NCBI GenBank assembly: GCA_001464425.1
Contig: LNEK01000006.1
Coordinates: forward strand, 62,001 to 126,000
Length of the DNA stretch: 64,000 nt
Reading direction: 5' to 3'
From: Alphaproteobacteria bacterium Ga0077535
GTDB taxonomy: Bacteria; Pseudomonadota; Alphaproteobacteria; Caulobacterales; Aquidulcibacteraceae
Shown here: one piece after another, positions 36,563 to 47,146 of the stretch
How the letters are laid out: every line of letters starts with the position of its first letter
How positions within the stretch are numbered: the first letter of the stretch is position 1
Notes under the pieces: model-generated
What the model saw: only the letters and a program-made list of their open reading frames with translations
The model's database searches: none
What the model was told of the DNA's origin: nothing
Program-made: the position numbers and the translations under genes

Positions 36563-38110
36563 ATGATTGAACGGCGGAGCTTCCTCTTTGCAGGCGCGGC
36601 GACGCTTGCTGGCTGCGCGCATGCGCCGGCTGAGGAAGCGGCGCCTGATGCGGCCGTGGACGCCGCTTTTCGCGACGCTGTCGATCGGCTCGGCGCGCGG
36701 CCGCGCCGCACCCGCCCCTTCCTGCTACGCCGCTTCGATCGCAACCGTCTCACGGCGGAGGGCCGTATTCTCTATGACGCGCTGCTGCCAGGTGCAGAAG
36801 CGGACGCGGCGCTCGCCGATTTCGCCTGGGGCGACAATGGAGCGCCCTACCCGGTCACGCATCGCAACGGCCAATACCGCCGCGCCGCCGAAATGCGCGA
36901 GGACGATCGCCCGGGCATTTCCGTTCGCGAGGTCAATAACGATACCAATCGCCTGCAAGGCGCCGCGGCGCGCGGCGTGATCCCGCCGAGCTTTCTGATC
37001 GATGAGACGATTCCAGCGGTGGAGGCGGCGCAGCAGCGCGTCGCGGCCAGCGGTGAACGCAAATACGATGGGCTTGTCGAGGCAATGGCGCGCCAGGTTA
37101 CGGTGCTGCGGGAATTACGCCAGCGCGCCGGGTCGGAAGCCGGCGTCTGGCAATTTCCCGGCGGCGATGAGTACTATCGGCTTTCGCTCCAGTTTCAGTA
37201 TGGCGCGGCGATTGATCCGCGCCAGGCGCATGAGAAAGCGCTGGCGCGTTGCCGCGCGCTGCAGGCCGAGGCCGACACCCTCCTCCGTGCGGCAGGTTTG
37301 ACTGCAGGCGACGTGGCATCGCGCCTGCGTCAGCTCGCACGCGATGACCGCCACCTCTACGCAGATAGCGCAGAAGGCAAAGCACGCGCGGTCGCCGACA
37401 TGAATTTGCAGCTGGCGCGCTCACGCAGCTTGCTGGCGAGCGCCGTTGACAGTCTCGCCGAAGCGCCGGCGCAAGTGTTGCTGCTGCCCGCCGCGCAGGA
37501 AGCCAATGGCGCGATGGGCCGGCGGCAAGGCAACAACTACCTCGTCGATCTTGGCGCCATTCGCTCGCGCCCGCGCTGGACGTTGCCGAGCGTCGTCCAT
37601 CACGAGCTCATTCCCGGCCACATTCTGCAAGCGCCGTACGAGCGCGCGGCGGAGCCGTCCGATATGCAGCGGCGCCATTCGATGGCCTATTCCGAGGGTT
37701 GGTCCACCTACGCCGAGCAATTGGCGGACGAGATGGGCGCCTATGCGGAAGATCCGCTTGCCCGCATCGGCTATCTGCAATGGATGCTGTTTCGCTTGGC
37801 GCGCGTCGTCGCCGACACCGGCATTCACGCACTGCGCTGGAGCCGCGAACGCGCGACCGAAGAAATGCGCGCGCTGCAGGGCGAGAGCATCGCGTTCGTC
37901 AGCATTGAAACCGACGTCGCGCGCTTCGTGGCGCAACCCGGCGCGTACGCAGCGCAAGGGCTGGCGGCGCTCCACATTGCAGAACTGCGTGAACGTACAC
38001 GCCGCGAAGCGCGCAACTTTAATCTGGCGCGCTTCCACGACGCCATGTTGCGCTTCGGCCCGCTCTCCCCGCCCGGCCTCGAGCAAGCGGCGCGCATTGC
38101 CTTCGCCTGA
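36563..38110 (+). CDS. DUF885 family protein, predicted Tat lipoprotein
   Basis: A 515-residue protein. The N-terminus MIERRSFLFAGAATLAGCAHAP combines a twin-arginine motif with lipobox LAGC, so it is probably folded before export and then lipidated. The metallopeptidase-like HHELIPGH (about 345-352) and YSEGWSTYAEQL (about 374-385) are the DUF885 signature and look like a zinc site. Likely an envelope peptidase of unknown substrate. A longer open frame to 36380 would bury the signal. Confidence 0.85.
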   Translation: MIERRSFLFAGAATLAGCAHAPAEEAAPDAAVDAAFRDAVDRLGARPRRTRPFLLRRFDRNRLTAEGRILYDALLPGAEADAALADFAWGDNGAPYPVTHRNGQYRRAAEMREDDRPGISVREVNNDTNRLQGAAARGVIPPSFLIDETIPAVEAAQQRVAASGERKYDGLVEAMARQVTVLRELRQRAGSEAGVWQFPGGDEYYRLSLQFQYGAAIDPRQAHEKALARCRALQAEADTLLRAAGLTAGDVASRLRQLARDDRHLYADSAEGKARAVADMNLQLARSRSLLASAVDSLAEAPAQVLLLPAAQEANGAMGRRQGNNYLVDLGAIRSRPRWTLPSVVHHELIPGHILQAPYERAAEPSDMQRRHSMAYSEGWSTYAEQLADEMGAYAEDPLARIGYLQWMLFRLARVVADTGIHALRWSRERATEEMRALQGESIAFVSIETDVARFVAQPGAYAAQGLAALHIAELRERTRREARNFNLARFHDAMLRFGPLSPPGLEQAARIAFA

Positions 38111-38116
38111 AAAAGA

Positions 38117-38146
38117 AAACGGGCGCCGACACAAAGCCGACGCCCG
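38117..38146 (-). terminator. Terminator of the TonB receptor gene
   Basis: On the minus strand a GGGCG…CGCCC stem with a short loop is followed by GTTTTCTTTTTC. It lies about 25 bases past the TonB receptor stop, in the gap between convergent genes. Confidence 0.65.
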
Positions 38147-38168
38147 CCTTAGGAGGTAATGGGAGAAC

Positions 38169-40912
38169 TTAGTACGTGTAACGCGCACCCAGGAAGTACG
38201 AGCGCCCGTAGTGGTGATAGAATGACGAGCGATTGTCCGGCGTAAGGTACTGGTCGTTCGCTTCGTCAGTCAGGTTCACGCCCTCAAAGGTGAGCGCGAA
38301 ATTCTCATTCAGGTTCCAGCGGGCCGACGCGTCGTAGTTCAACGTGGCGGCGGTATCCTCGGTGGCGTTGCCGTTGCGGCCCGGCAGCGTGGTTGGGTAG
38401 TCGCTGCGATAGGCGGCGGAAACGCGGACGCTGAACGTCTCGTCTTCGTAGTAGACCGTCGCGTTGTAGGATTCCTCCGAAAGCCGTTGACGTAGTCGAT
38501 ATCGCTGTTAACGCGCGTGTAATTGCCCACGACCCCGAAGTTCGACCAGAAGCCGTCCATCCAGAAGAACGGCAGCTGCACACCAATTTCGTAGCCACTG
38601 ACCGGACCGCCGGGCGTGTTGCGCGGCTGGTTGAATTGCCAGTTGAGCGTTGGGTTGCAGCCGGGCGTATCGACGCCGCCTGGGCAGGCCGCGGTTGCGA
38701 CGCTGTCCGGAAGGCCGAGCGAGTTACCAGTGAACGGGACGTCTTCACGCACTGTCTGCACGAAGCTGTCGATGTCGCGGTGGAAGAGCGCCAACGAAAG
38801 CAGACCGCCTTCGGTGAAGTACCATTCGGCCGCGACGTCATAGGCGTTAGCTTCGATCGGATTGAGATCGGGGTTGCCGGCGTTCACCGTGCGGTTTGCG
38901 CCGCTCACCGTGACTGAGGCGCCCGGATTCAAATTGCCAAGACCCGGCCGCGACATCACCCGCGCCACGCCGATGCGGACGAGGAAAGATTCCGACGGCT
39001 CAAGCACCAGGTTCATCGACGGCAGGAAGTGATCGTATTCACGATCGACCGTTGTCTGAACTGGAACGCCGGCGCTATAGGTGTAGCCGGTCGTTGACTG
39101 TTCGGTCTGCACCCAACGCGCGCCAATATTGCCGCGGAAGCGCGCACCGGCGAGATCGGTATCCCAATCCACTTGGCCGAACGCGCCAGTGTTGGTTTCC
39201 TCGACAGAGCGATTGTTGCCGAGCGCCGGCTCGATGCCCATCGGGAAGATCGACGTATCGTAGAGTCCCCACAATGACGCAGCGGCGTTGATATCCGGCA
39301 CCAGCCATTGCGTCGGCAGACCAGTCGGCAACGAAAGCCCCCGCCCGCTTAGCGTTTGGATGAAGCTGTAGTCCGCGATCGGCGTGCCCGAAGCAAAACC
39401 CGGGATCGAGCCTTCAAGGTTCGCCGACGTGCCGTTCGAACGGCGCATTTCGGTCGTCTCGAACTCGTACGTGCGCCAGTTGACGCCGCCCGTGAGCGTG
39501 AACATCTCGCTCAGTTCAAACTCGAGATCGCCCTGCAAGGTGGCGTAGGTGTTGAGCGCCGTCTGCGGACGCAGGCGGATTTGCTCCAGATGCCATGTCG
39601 CCGGATTTTCGAGATCGGTCGTGCCGTAGGTGAACAACGGCAAGCGGCTGTTGGCGCGATAATCGTAGACATAGTCTTGGATGTTATCGGCATCGAACAG
39701 AAGCGTCGTTTGAACCGGGTTGTTGTGGTCGGACTGCGAGTACCCGGCCAAGCCCGTGAAGGTCAGACGATCCGAGAAATCATGCTCGAAGTTGAGCGTG
39801 GCCTGCGTGAACTCGGTTTGCAGTTCGTCGAAACGTAGTTCCGAACGAATGTCGACGTTATCGAACACGCCGTAAGTCAGCGTGTTGCCGTCGATCTGCG
39901 CGTCCTGGACAATAACGCCGCCGATGCCAGAGGCGCCGCTGGCGCTGAACACCGGCGATTCCAAAAACGCTTCAGAGCGCGTGCCGTCGAAATTGGCGTA
40001 GAGCACGCTTAGCGTGGCGCTGGTGTCGCTGCTCGGGGTCCATTGCAGAGCGCCGGTGACGCCAAGGCGCTCTTGCTCATGCTCGTACACGTCATAGCGC
40101 GGGATGCGCGGGTGGAAGGCCGCGTTCAGCTGTGCAAGCGAGTAGCTGGTGTTCTCTGCGGTGAAGCCGCCGCTTTGCCAGCGCACGGTGCTGGAGCCCT
40201 CTTCCAGGGATTCACGGCTGCTATAGGCGAGCGAGAAAAGTGCGCCGAAGCCGTTGTCCCAGCGATTGCTGATCAGCACGGCGATGCGCGGATCGGTGGT
40301 TTCGGAGAGATCGTTGTAAAGGCCCTGGCCGGAGACGGCCATCGTGAAGCCGTCATAGTCGAACGGCAGCGAGGTGCGCAGATCGACAGTGGCGCCGAGC
40401 GAGCCTTCTTCCACTTCAGCTGAAGCGGTTTTGCGCACGGTGATGGAGTTGAAAAGCTCGGAGGCGAAAACGTTGAAGTCGAACGAGCGGTCACGGTTGG
40501 TGCCGCCAACCGCGTCGGTGCCGCCGACCGTGGCCAGCGCTTCCATGCCGTTGATGCGGACGCGGGTGAATTGCGGGCCGAGGCCACGCACAGAGATCTG
40601 GCGGCCTTCACCAGCGTCCCGCGTGATCGCGACGCCAGGAATACGCTGGATCGACTCAGAGAGGTTCAGGTCAGGGAAGTCCGCGATGTCTTCAGCCATA
40701 ATGACGTCGACGGCGCCGGTCTCTTCGCGCTTTACGTCGATCGCCGCAGCCAAACTGCCGCGGAAGCCGGTGATGACGATTTCATCTTCGTCCGCCTCAG
40801 CGTCCTGGGCTTGGGCCGGCGCACCTGCGCCAAACCCTACGGCCATCGCCAGCGCCGCAAGCGATGTTCCACTTAGGGTCCAACGCGTTTTCGTGTTCGA
40901 TTTCATCGCCAT
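38169..40912 (-). CDS. TonB-dependent receptor, frameshifted near the C-terminus
   Basis: An outer-membrane receptor of about 910 residues. Signal peptide ends AQAQ; the plug (TGFRGSLAAAIDVKREETGAVDVIMAEDIADFPDLNLSESIQRIPGV) is of the Caulobacter/Xanthomonas TIGR01782 type. The main frame goes wrong at about 38484; the real C-terminus (EESYNATVYYEDETFSVRV… to SYFLGARYTY, ending in aromatic) resumes in another frame and stops at 38169. One missing base, best placed as GGCC read as GGC near 38483, restores it. GGAGGG precedes ATG 40912. Substrate unknown; sugar oligomers are typical for this subfamily. Confidence 0.85.
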
Positions 40913-41011
40913 CAAACGTCCCTCCCCGGCGAGCCGGACGGATGGCGGAACGTTGCCCGACCCCCGTCAAGTCTCTCGTTTCATCCCTATGACACCGCTA
41001 TCTTTGTTTTT

Positions 41012-41023
41012 GCCACCGGTGTC
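41012..41023. promoter_or_regulatory. LacI-type operator candidate before the TonB receptor
   Basis: GCCACCGGTGTC contains the CACCGGTG palindrome; together with GACACCG at 40991-40997 it resembles the GACACCGGTGTC operators of LacI-family sugar regulators common near such receptors. It lies about 100 bases before the receptor start. Confidence 0.35.
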
Positions 41024-41121
41024 TATCTAGGAATAACCCGACGTTTTTGGAATTTGCAAGGCCAATCGTGCCAGCGGCGACCTCCGAGCCGGCGGGTGTG
41101 CCCCGGGCGCCATCCGCGACG

Positions 41122-42735
41122 TCACCCGGCTTGGTGCGTCACCCTCCCGGCTGAAATCGCCAACACGGCCTGCGCCCCCGGAATTTGGCCGGGTTCTGCA
41201 TTCATCAGATCAACCGAGAAGGCGCTTAGATCCGCTTGCATGCCGGGCGCGATAACGCCCCGTTCGCTTTCACCGAACGCGGCGTATGCGCCGCCGGAGG
41301 TGAGGAGCCTCAGCGCTTCGACACGGCTGACCGCTTGATCGAGTCGCCAATCCGGGCCGGCAAAGCCAGTCAGGTCGTGGCGATAGCTTGCGGCGTAGAA
41401 CTCGATCAGCGGGTCGCCCTTCTCGACCGGAGCGTCGCTCCCGGCCGCAAGCATCGCGCCGCTGTCGAGCAACGCGCGCCAGGCATAGGCGCCAGCAAGC
41501 CGGTTCGGACCGAGGCGCGCCGGCGCGAAGTGGAGATCGCTGATCGCATGCGAGGGCTGCATAGACGCGATGATTCCTTGGCTCGCAAATCGTGGAATGT
41601 CGTCGCTCGCGATCACTTGCGCATGCTCGATACGCCAGCGCGCGGCGCGCAGTGCCCGCGGATCGTCAGCAAACGTGTCGCGATATGCGTCGAGCACCAA
41701 GCGATTGCCGCGATCGCCGATAGCGTGCGTCGCCACCTGCACCCGTGCTTGCCGCGCCACCAATAGGCCTTGCGTAGGCGCATCGCTATAAGGCGCCAGA
41801 AGCGCGGCGCCTCGCGACCCCAGTGCGCCATCCATGTAGAGCTTCACGCCGCGAACATGCGCGAGACCATCGCCATACGGGCCGCTTTGCAGGATGGCTT
41901 CGGAATCCTGTGGCGTCAGGTAGATGTCGGCGCGTAACGGCAACTCACCGCGCTGCGCCAAATCCGCTAGAATCTGCGCTTCGGCAAGGCTGGTGCTCAT
42001 GTTTGCGATGCCGGTCCAGCCGCGCGACGCGTAGAGCCGTGCGCCTTCGGCGATCGCAGCGCGGACCATTTCCGGTGTCGGCGTCGGCAATTGGCTCTCG
42101 ACGAGAGACATGGCGTTATCGACCAAGATGCCGGTCGCGGCCCCGGACGGATCGCGCTCGATCGAACCTCCGGCGGGATTGCTTGTGTTTGAGTCAACGG
42201 CCGCCAGCGCGAGCGCTGCGGAGTTTACGACAGCAGCGTGACCGTCGATGCGCTGCAGAAAGACTGGCCGATTGCTGACGACAGCATCGATGTCGGCGCG
42301 GTTGGGAAAGCGCCGCTCTGGCCAATGGGTTTCGATCCAGCCGCGCCCGACAATCGCGCCCTCGGGATGCGCAGCGGCATAGTCGCGCAAACGTTGTGTG
42401 AGTTCGGCGATCGAGGCGACACCGACGAGATCCAGCACCATCGCCGCCATGCCAACGCCGGCGATGTGCACGTGCGAGTCGGTGAAGCCCGGAAAGGCGG
42501 CGGCGCCGCCAAGATCGATCTCTCGCGCGCGCCGGCCGTTGCGCGCATCGGCTAAAGCGCCAACGACAACAAAGCGCCCGCCGCTGATGCGTACAGCCTC
42601 AGCGCTCGGCGCGCCTTCGACGCCCGTATAAATTGGGCCGCCATGGACGATGATGTCATCATCGCCGCCGCTCGCGCCGGTGCATCCGGCCGCCAACGCC
42701 GCCAACGCCAATTCACGTCGATTGAACGAAACCAT
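41122..42735 (-). CDS. YtcJ-like metal-dependent amidohydrolase, predicted lipoprotein
   Basis: A 537-residue amidohydrolase (Amidohydro_3 type). N-terminus MVSFNRRELALAALAAGCTG has Arg-Arg and a lipobox (LAAGC). The metal-binding GFTDSHVHIAG, a later THAIGDRGN (His), and ML…GSDAPVEKGDPL (Asp) mark a TIM-barrel metal site. It should hydrolyse an amide or related bond in the envelope; substrate unknown. Start ATG 42735 keeps the signal; the frame opens at 42750. Confidence 0.85.
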   Translation of the reverse strand: MVSFNRRELALAALAAGCTGASGGDDDIIVHGGPIYTGVEGAPSAEAVRISGGRFVVVGALADARNGRRAREIDLGGAAAFPGFTDSHVHIAGVGMAAMVLDLVGVASIAELTQRLRDYAAAHPEGAIVGRGWIETHWPERRFPNRADIDAVVSNRPVFLQRIDGHAAVVNSAALALAAVDSNTSNPAGGSIERDPSGAATGILVDNAMSLVESQLPTPTPEMVRAAIAEGARLYASRGWTGIANMSTSLAEAQILADLAQRGELPLRADIYLTPQDSEAILQSGPYGDGLAHVRGVKLYMDGALGSRGAALLAPYSDAPTQGLLVARQARVQVATHAIGDRGNRLVLDAYRDTFADDPRALRAARWRIEHAQVIASDDIPRFASQGIIASMQPSHAISDLHFAPARLGPNRLAGAYAWRALLDSGAMLAAGSDAPVEKGDPLIEFYAASYRHDLTGFAGPDWRLDQAVSRVEALRLLTSGGAYAAFGESERGVIAPGMQADLSAFSVDLMNAEPGQIPGAQAVLAISAGRVTHQAG

Positions 42736-42810
42736 CGCGCCCTCCCCCACCGCCGCCCATCTGAGAGCGGGACGCCACCATTCTAGGTAAGGCGGCGCTG
42801 GTGGACAGGC

Positions 42811-42966
42811 CTAATTGGGCGCGTCTTCGTCGTCTGGGATCAAGACGCGATGGGCGGCGCCGTCGAGGTCTTCGTATTGGCCGGACCGCAAGCTCCAAAA
42901 GAAAGCGCATAACCCCACCACCGCCATGAACAACGCCACGGGGATGAGGAAGATCATGACGTTCAT
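42811..42966 (-). CDS. ccoS: cbb3 oxidase maturation protein CcoS
   Basis: A 51-residue protein with one N-terminal transmembrane helix (MNVMIFLIPVALFMAVVGLCAFFWSLRSGQYEDLDGAAHR split by reading), the typical FWxxxxGQYEDLDGxxxRIL CcoS pattern. Its ATG overlaps the ccoI stop as ATGA. Needed for cofactor loading of cbb3 oxidase. Last gene of the cco operon. Confidence 0.9.
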   Translation of the reverse strand: MNVMIFLIPVALFMAVVGLCAFFWSLRSGQYEDLDGAAHRVLIPDDEDAPN

Positions 42967-45185
42967 GCGCGCCTCCAGCTCAACTGCAATCGCAGCGCGT
43001 TCAACGTGACCACAAGCGAAGAGCCCGACATCGCCAGCGCGGCGATCAGCGGCGTGAGGAAACCGGCTGCCGCCAGCGGCGCCGCAATCACATTATAGAG
43101 CGCCGAGAAGCGGAGATTCTCCAAAGCTCGCGCGCGTGCCATCTTGGCGACATCGATCGCTTCGATCAGCGGCATCAAAGCCGCGCCTTGGATCACCAAA
43201 TCCGAAGCCGCCTGGCTCGCTTCTAACGCCGTGCCCGGTGAAGCGGATGCGTGCGCTGCGGCTAGCGCGGCAGCGTCGTTGAGACCATCGCCGATCATCA
43301 GCGGCTTGAAACCTTGAGCGAGCAAGTGTGCGAGACGGGCTGTTTTGTCAGCTGGGGACGCTCCGCCCACCCAAGTGTCGATGCCGGCCTCGCGCGCTGC
43401 CGCGGCCACCGCCACCGGCCGATCGCCGGAGATCAGCTCAACCTTGATGCCGCGCTGCTGTAGCGCCGAAACAGTTTGCGCCGCGTCGATTCGTAACGCG
43501 TCAACAAAAGCAAAGCGCACCGGCGGTGCATCGCCTTGCGCGAACCACAGCTCCGCCGCGCCATCTTCGGCGTCGAGACAGGCAGGCGCGGCGAATGTCC
43601 GCCGGCCCAGCCGCGCATCACCCGCCGCGATGCCCTCGCCGGGAATTTCGCGCGCACTATCCGCCGCCAAGCCGGGACCGGCGGCTTCCACCAATGCACG
43701 CGACAGCGGATGGCGCGAAATGCGCGCCAGAGATGCTGCGGCGCGAAGTATGCCGAGTGTAAGCGTGCCCGTCTTATCGAACACGGCGACGTCGACCTCG
43801 GCCAGCCGCTCCAATGCGTCACCGGACTTCACCAACACGCCGCGTTTGAACAAGCGTCCCGTCGCCACAACTTGCACCGCCGGCACTGCAAGACCCAGCG
43901 CACACGGGCACGTGATGATCAACACCGCGACGGCGTTCATCAACGCAACCCGGAAACCGACGTCGGCCGCCTCGAACCCAACGAAACGCAACAGCGCAGG
44001 CGCTAGCAACCAGCCCAAGAACGTCGCCAACGCCAGAGAATGAACGACCGGCACATAAAGCGCGGCGGCTTTCTCCGCCAATCGCACAAAGCGCGCCCGG
44101 CCTTGCTCGCCCGCCTCGATAAGCCTCGCGAGTTCAGCAACTGACGAATCCTGCGCGCGGGCTGAAGCACGAATCACTAAACGCTGACTCAGATTGATGA
44201 CACCTGCGTGGATCTGATCGCCTGGCCGTACCGCTTGCGGCAACGTCTCGCCCGTCAGCATGGATCTATCGAGGTCCGAGACGCCTTCGAGAATGATCCC
44301 GTCGACAGGCGCCCGGTCCCCGCACGCCAGCAACAGCGTATCGCCAACGCCAATTTCGGCGGCGCCTATCGCTACAACGCGCCCGTCAGCGCCTATGCGC
44401 GATGCCGTTACAGATTGCAGGGCCAGCAAGTCGCGTGCTGCAGTGCGCGCCTGCTCGCGTAGCTTGTGATCAAGGTAGCGCCCGATCAGCAAAAAGAAGA
44501 GCAGCATCGTGATGCCGTCGAAATAGGCGTGCTCCCCTTGCTGCAGGGTTTCAGCGATGGAAATGCCGAGCGTCAGAAAAACCGCCAGCGAGATCGGCAC
44601 GTCCATATTGGCGCGGCGCGCACGAAGCGCCGTCCACGCAGAGCGGAAAAAGGGCTGCGCCGCATAAAGCGCCGCCGGGATCGCGATCAGGGCGGATATC
44701 CAATGCAAGAGCGTACGCGTGCCCTCGCCCATCTCGCCATCGCCAGACCAGACTGGCACCGAGAACATCATGATGTTCATCGCCGCGAAGCCAGCGACCG
44801 CAAGGTAGCGCAGCAGCTTGCGCCCCTCTTCATCGACTTGGCGCGCCGCAGTAGCGGGGTCGAACGCCGCTGCGCCATAGCCCATGCGCGCGAGCGACTC
44901 TGTGATCAAACTAGGCGCCACGGCACCTGGAGACCACGAGACGCGGAGGCGGCCAGTGGATAAATTCAACCGCGCGTCCGTTATGCCGGGGAGCGCCAAC
45001 AAGCCGCTCTCGATCTTGCGGATGCACCCCGCGCACTTTGCGCCCTGGATCAGAAGCTCCAGAGTCTCTGCGCCATGCGCGTCACGGCGCACGAACGCGG
45101 ATGGGTCGGCGCGGCGCGTCTCTGCATCAGCCGCCGGCGCGAGACCGGAGGGGCAGCCGCTTTCGGTTAGCGCGACGGTTGCCAT
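42963..45185 (-). CDS. ccoI: Copper-transporting P-type ATPase CcoI/FixI
   Basis: A 740-residue P1B ATPase. N-terminal metal-binding GAKCAGC, intramembrane CPC, phosphorylation site DKTGT, HP motif (SRHPLSRAL) and hinge GDGLND are all present. It exports copper for the binuclear centre of the cbb3 oxidase. Overlaps fixH/ccoH by 19 bases and ccoS by 4. Confidence 0.96.
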   Translation of the reverse strand: MATVALTESGCPSGLAPAADAETRRADPSAFVRRDAHGAETLELLIQGAKCAGCIRKIESGLLALPGITDARLNLSTGRLRVSWSPGAVAPSLITESLARMGYGAAAFDPATAARQVDEEGRKLLRYLAVAGFAAMNIMMFSVPVWSGDGEMGEGTRTLLHWISALIAIPAALYAAQPFFRSAWTALRARRANMDVPISLAVFLTLGISIAETLQQGEHAYFDGITMLLFFLLIGRYLDHKLREQARTAARDLLALQSVTASRIGADGRVVAIGAAEIGVGDTLLLACGDRAPVDGIILEGVSDLDRSMLTGETLPQAVRPGDQIHAGVINLSQRLVIRASARAQDSSVAELARLIEAGEQGRARFVRLAEKAAALYVPVVHSLALATFLGWLLAPALLRFVGFEAADVGFRVALMNAVAVLIITCPCALGLAVPAVQVVATGRLFKRGVLVKSGDALERLAEVDVAVFDKTGTLTLGILRAAASLARISRHPLSRALVEAAGPGLAADSAREIPGEGIAAGDARLGRRTFAAPACLDAEDGAAELWFAQGDAPPVRFAFVDALRIDAAQTVSALQQRGIKVELISGDRPVAVAAAAREAGIDTWVGGASPADKTARLAHLLAQGFKPLMIGDGLNDAAALAAAHASASPGTALEASQAASDLVIQGAALMPLIEAIDVAKMARARALENLRFSALYNVIAAPLAAAGFLTPLIAALAMSGSSLVVTLNALRLQLSWRRA

Positions 45186-45661
45186 GTGAGCTCCGATTCA
45201 AAATCGAGCGCGCCGCCCTCGCCATCGGCGCGCGCGCGCAGCCGCCAGCGCCCCGGCTGCAACTCGCCCAAGCGCGCAATGTAGCGGCCGCCGCCAACCG
45301 GCTCGAATGAGAGCTCGTGATCGTGTTGTGAACTCGTCGGCCATTGCAGGCTCCCGGTGATGTCAGCGCCACCAATCGCTGTGCCGTCGCGCGCGGTGAG
45401 CGTCACTTCCACAAACGCGCCGTCCGCGTCACGGCGAAGGGCGGTGCTGGCCTGCCAACCGAGCGCAGCTTGTGCGCGCCGTTCGGCAAGGGTGTCGTTA
45501 TACTGAACACCCTGCAAATATGAGCGACGCACATCCTCGCCTGGAAACGATTGGATCGCATACACCGCAAACGTGACGTTGACGGCGATGATCGCGCCAA
45601 AGAACGCCAGCATGGCGGCAAGCACGTGCCAGCCACGGATCTCGAAACGTGCGGTGCTCAT
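45167..45661 (-). CDS. ccoH: FixH/CcoH, cbb3 oxidase assembly protein
   Basis: A 164-residue protein with an N-terminal membrane helix (GWHVLAAMLAFFGAIIAVNVTFAVYAI) and a periplasmic beta-domain. The opening FEIRGWHVLA…NVTFAVYAIQSFPGE and the QYNDTLAERRAQAALGW stretch are FixH-specific. Works with CcoG and CcoI in maturation. Overlaps ccoG by ATGA. Confidence 0.92.
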   Translation of the reverse strand: MSTARFEIRGWHVLAAMLAFFGAIIAVNVTFAVYAIQSFPGEDVRRSYLQGVQYNDTLAERRAQAALGWQASTALRRDADGAFVEVTLTARDGTAIGGADITGSLQWPTSSQHDHELSFEPVGGGRYIARLGELQPGRWRLRARADGEGGALDFESELTWQPSR

Positions 45662-47142
45662 GGCGCCCCTCCTGCCAGGAATGCGGATTCGCTGGTGGCC
45701 ACTTCGCCAGTAGCGCTGTCGCGAATGGTGAAACTCAAATCGTGCGAGCCAGTGCTGACGCCCGGCGGCGCCACGACATGGATACGCACATTGGTGACGG
45801 CGTCGGCGCTCGCGTCGACGACAACGTTACCCTCCGCGTTCAGGGCTGGCGCGAGCAACCGGGCTCCATCCAATCCCGCGACAGAAATCTGTACGCGGCG
45901 CGGTTGGTCGGTCATGTTGATCAGTTTCAGCGCGTAGTCATTTCGGATGCTGCCGTCCGCGAGGCGCACGAAGGGCGGGCTACGGTCGCGGATGACGTTG
46001 AGGCTCAGCGTGTGGCGCGTGGCCAGACCATAGATCATGAGCGCTGCGACAATCGTCATAAGCGCGCCGTACAAGATGGTTCGCGGGCGGATGAGCTTAT
46101 AGCGAGCGCCCTTACCCTGCTGGCGTCGCTCAAGATTGGCATAGCTGTCGTAGGCGATGAGCCCCTTGGGTCGCCCGACCTTCTCCATAACCTCGTCGCA
46201 CGCATCGATGCACAGCGCGCAATTGATGCACTCGAGCTGATCACCGTCGCGAATATCTATCCCTTGCGGACACACGGCGACGCATTGGCGGCAATCGATG
46301 CAATCGCCTCGCCCCTCCCACGTATCACCCTTCTTGTGAGCGCCGCGCGGCTCGCCCCGGTCGGCGCGATACGTCACCGAGAGCGCGTCCTTGTCGATCA
46401 TGGCGGCCTGAATGCGCGGCCACGGGCACATATATGTACAGACCTGCTCCCGCATTGTGCCGGCAAGCGCGTAGGTGGTGAACGTCAGTATGCCGATGAA
46501 GAGGTAGACGGTTGGATCGGCTTGGCCCGTGAAGATATTTCGAAACAGTGTGGGCGCGTCGCCGAAGTAGAACACCCAGGCGCCGCCTGTAGCGGCGGCG
46601 ATCAAAATCCAGATGAGATGCTTTGAAACTTTCTTGCCAGCCTTCGACAGCGACATGGGCGCCTTGTCGAGCCTCATGCGGGCATTGCGATCGCCCTCGA
46701 TGGCGCGCTCTACGTAGATGTAGAGATCGGTCCAGACGGTTTGCGGGCACGCGTAGCCGCACCAGACGCGCCCAAACAATGCTGAAGACAGAAAGATCGC
46801 AAACGAGGCCAGGATTAACAGGCCGGTGATGTAGTACACCTCCTGCGGCCAAAGCTCGAGAAAGAAGAAGTAGAAGCGCCGTCCTTCAAAGTCGACCAAG
46901 ACGGCTTGATCGACGCGGCCCCCGCCGCGATCCCAGCGCAGCCACGGCGTGACGTAGTAGATGCCGAGCAGGACGACCATCGCCGCCCATTTGAGATTGC
47001 GGAAGAAGCCCTGCGCGAGTTTGGGATAAATCTGCTCGCGTTTCTTATAGAGCGCGCGCGCCTCTTTCGAATTTACGGCGCGCGCGTCGATCGCAAGATC
47101 GCCAGCGCGCGCCGTGGTGTCGATCAAAGTTGTTTTGGCCAT
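45658..47142 (-). CDS. ccoG: Cupric reductase / cbb3 maturation protein CcoG (FixG/RdxA)
   Basis: A 494-residue membrane protein with two 4Fe-4S clusters, CIDCRQCVAVCPQGID and CINCALCIDACDE, about five membrane helices and a C-terminal Ig-like domain. CcoG reduces copper(II) so that CcoI can move it. Four bases after ccoP. Confidence 0.95.
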   Translation of the reverse strand: MAKTTLIDTTARAGDLAIDARAVNSKEARALYKKREQIYPKLAQGFFRNLKWAAMVVLLGIYYVTPWLRWDRGGGRVDQAVLVDFEGRRFYFFFLELWPQEVYYITGLLILASFAIFLSSALFGRVWCGYACPQTVWTDLYIYVERAIEGDRNARMRLDKAPMSLSKAGKKVSKHLIWILIAAATGGAWVFYFGDAPTLFRNIFTGQADPTVYLFIGILTFTTYALAGTMREQVCTYMCPWPRIQAAMIDKDALSVTYRADRGEPRGAHKKGDTWEGRGDCIDCRQCVAVCPQGIDIRDGDQLECINCALCIDACDEVMEKVGRPKGLIAYDSYANLERRQQGKGARYKLIRPRTILYGALMTIVAALMIYGLATRHTLSLNVIRDRSPPFVRLADGSIRNDYALKLINMTDQPRRVQISVAGLDGARLLAPALNAEGNVVVDASADAVTNVRIHVVAPPGVSTGSHDLSFTIRDSATGEVATSESAFLAGGAP

Positions 47143-47146
47143 GCCG

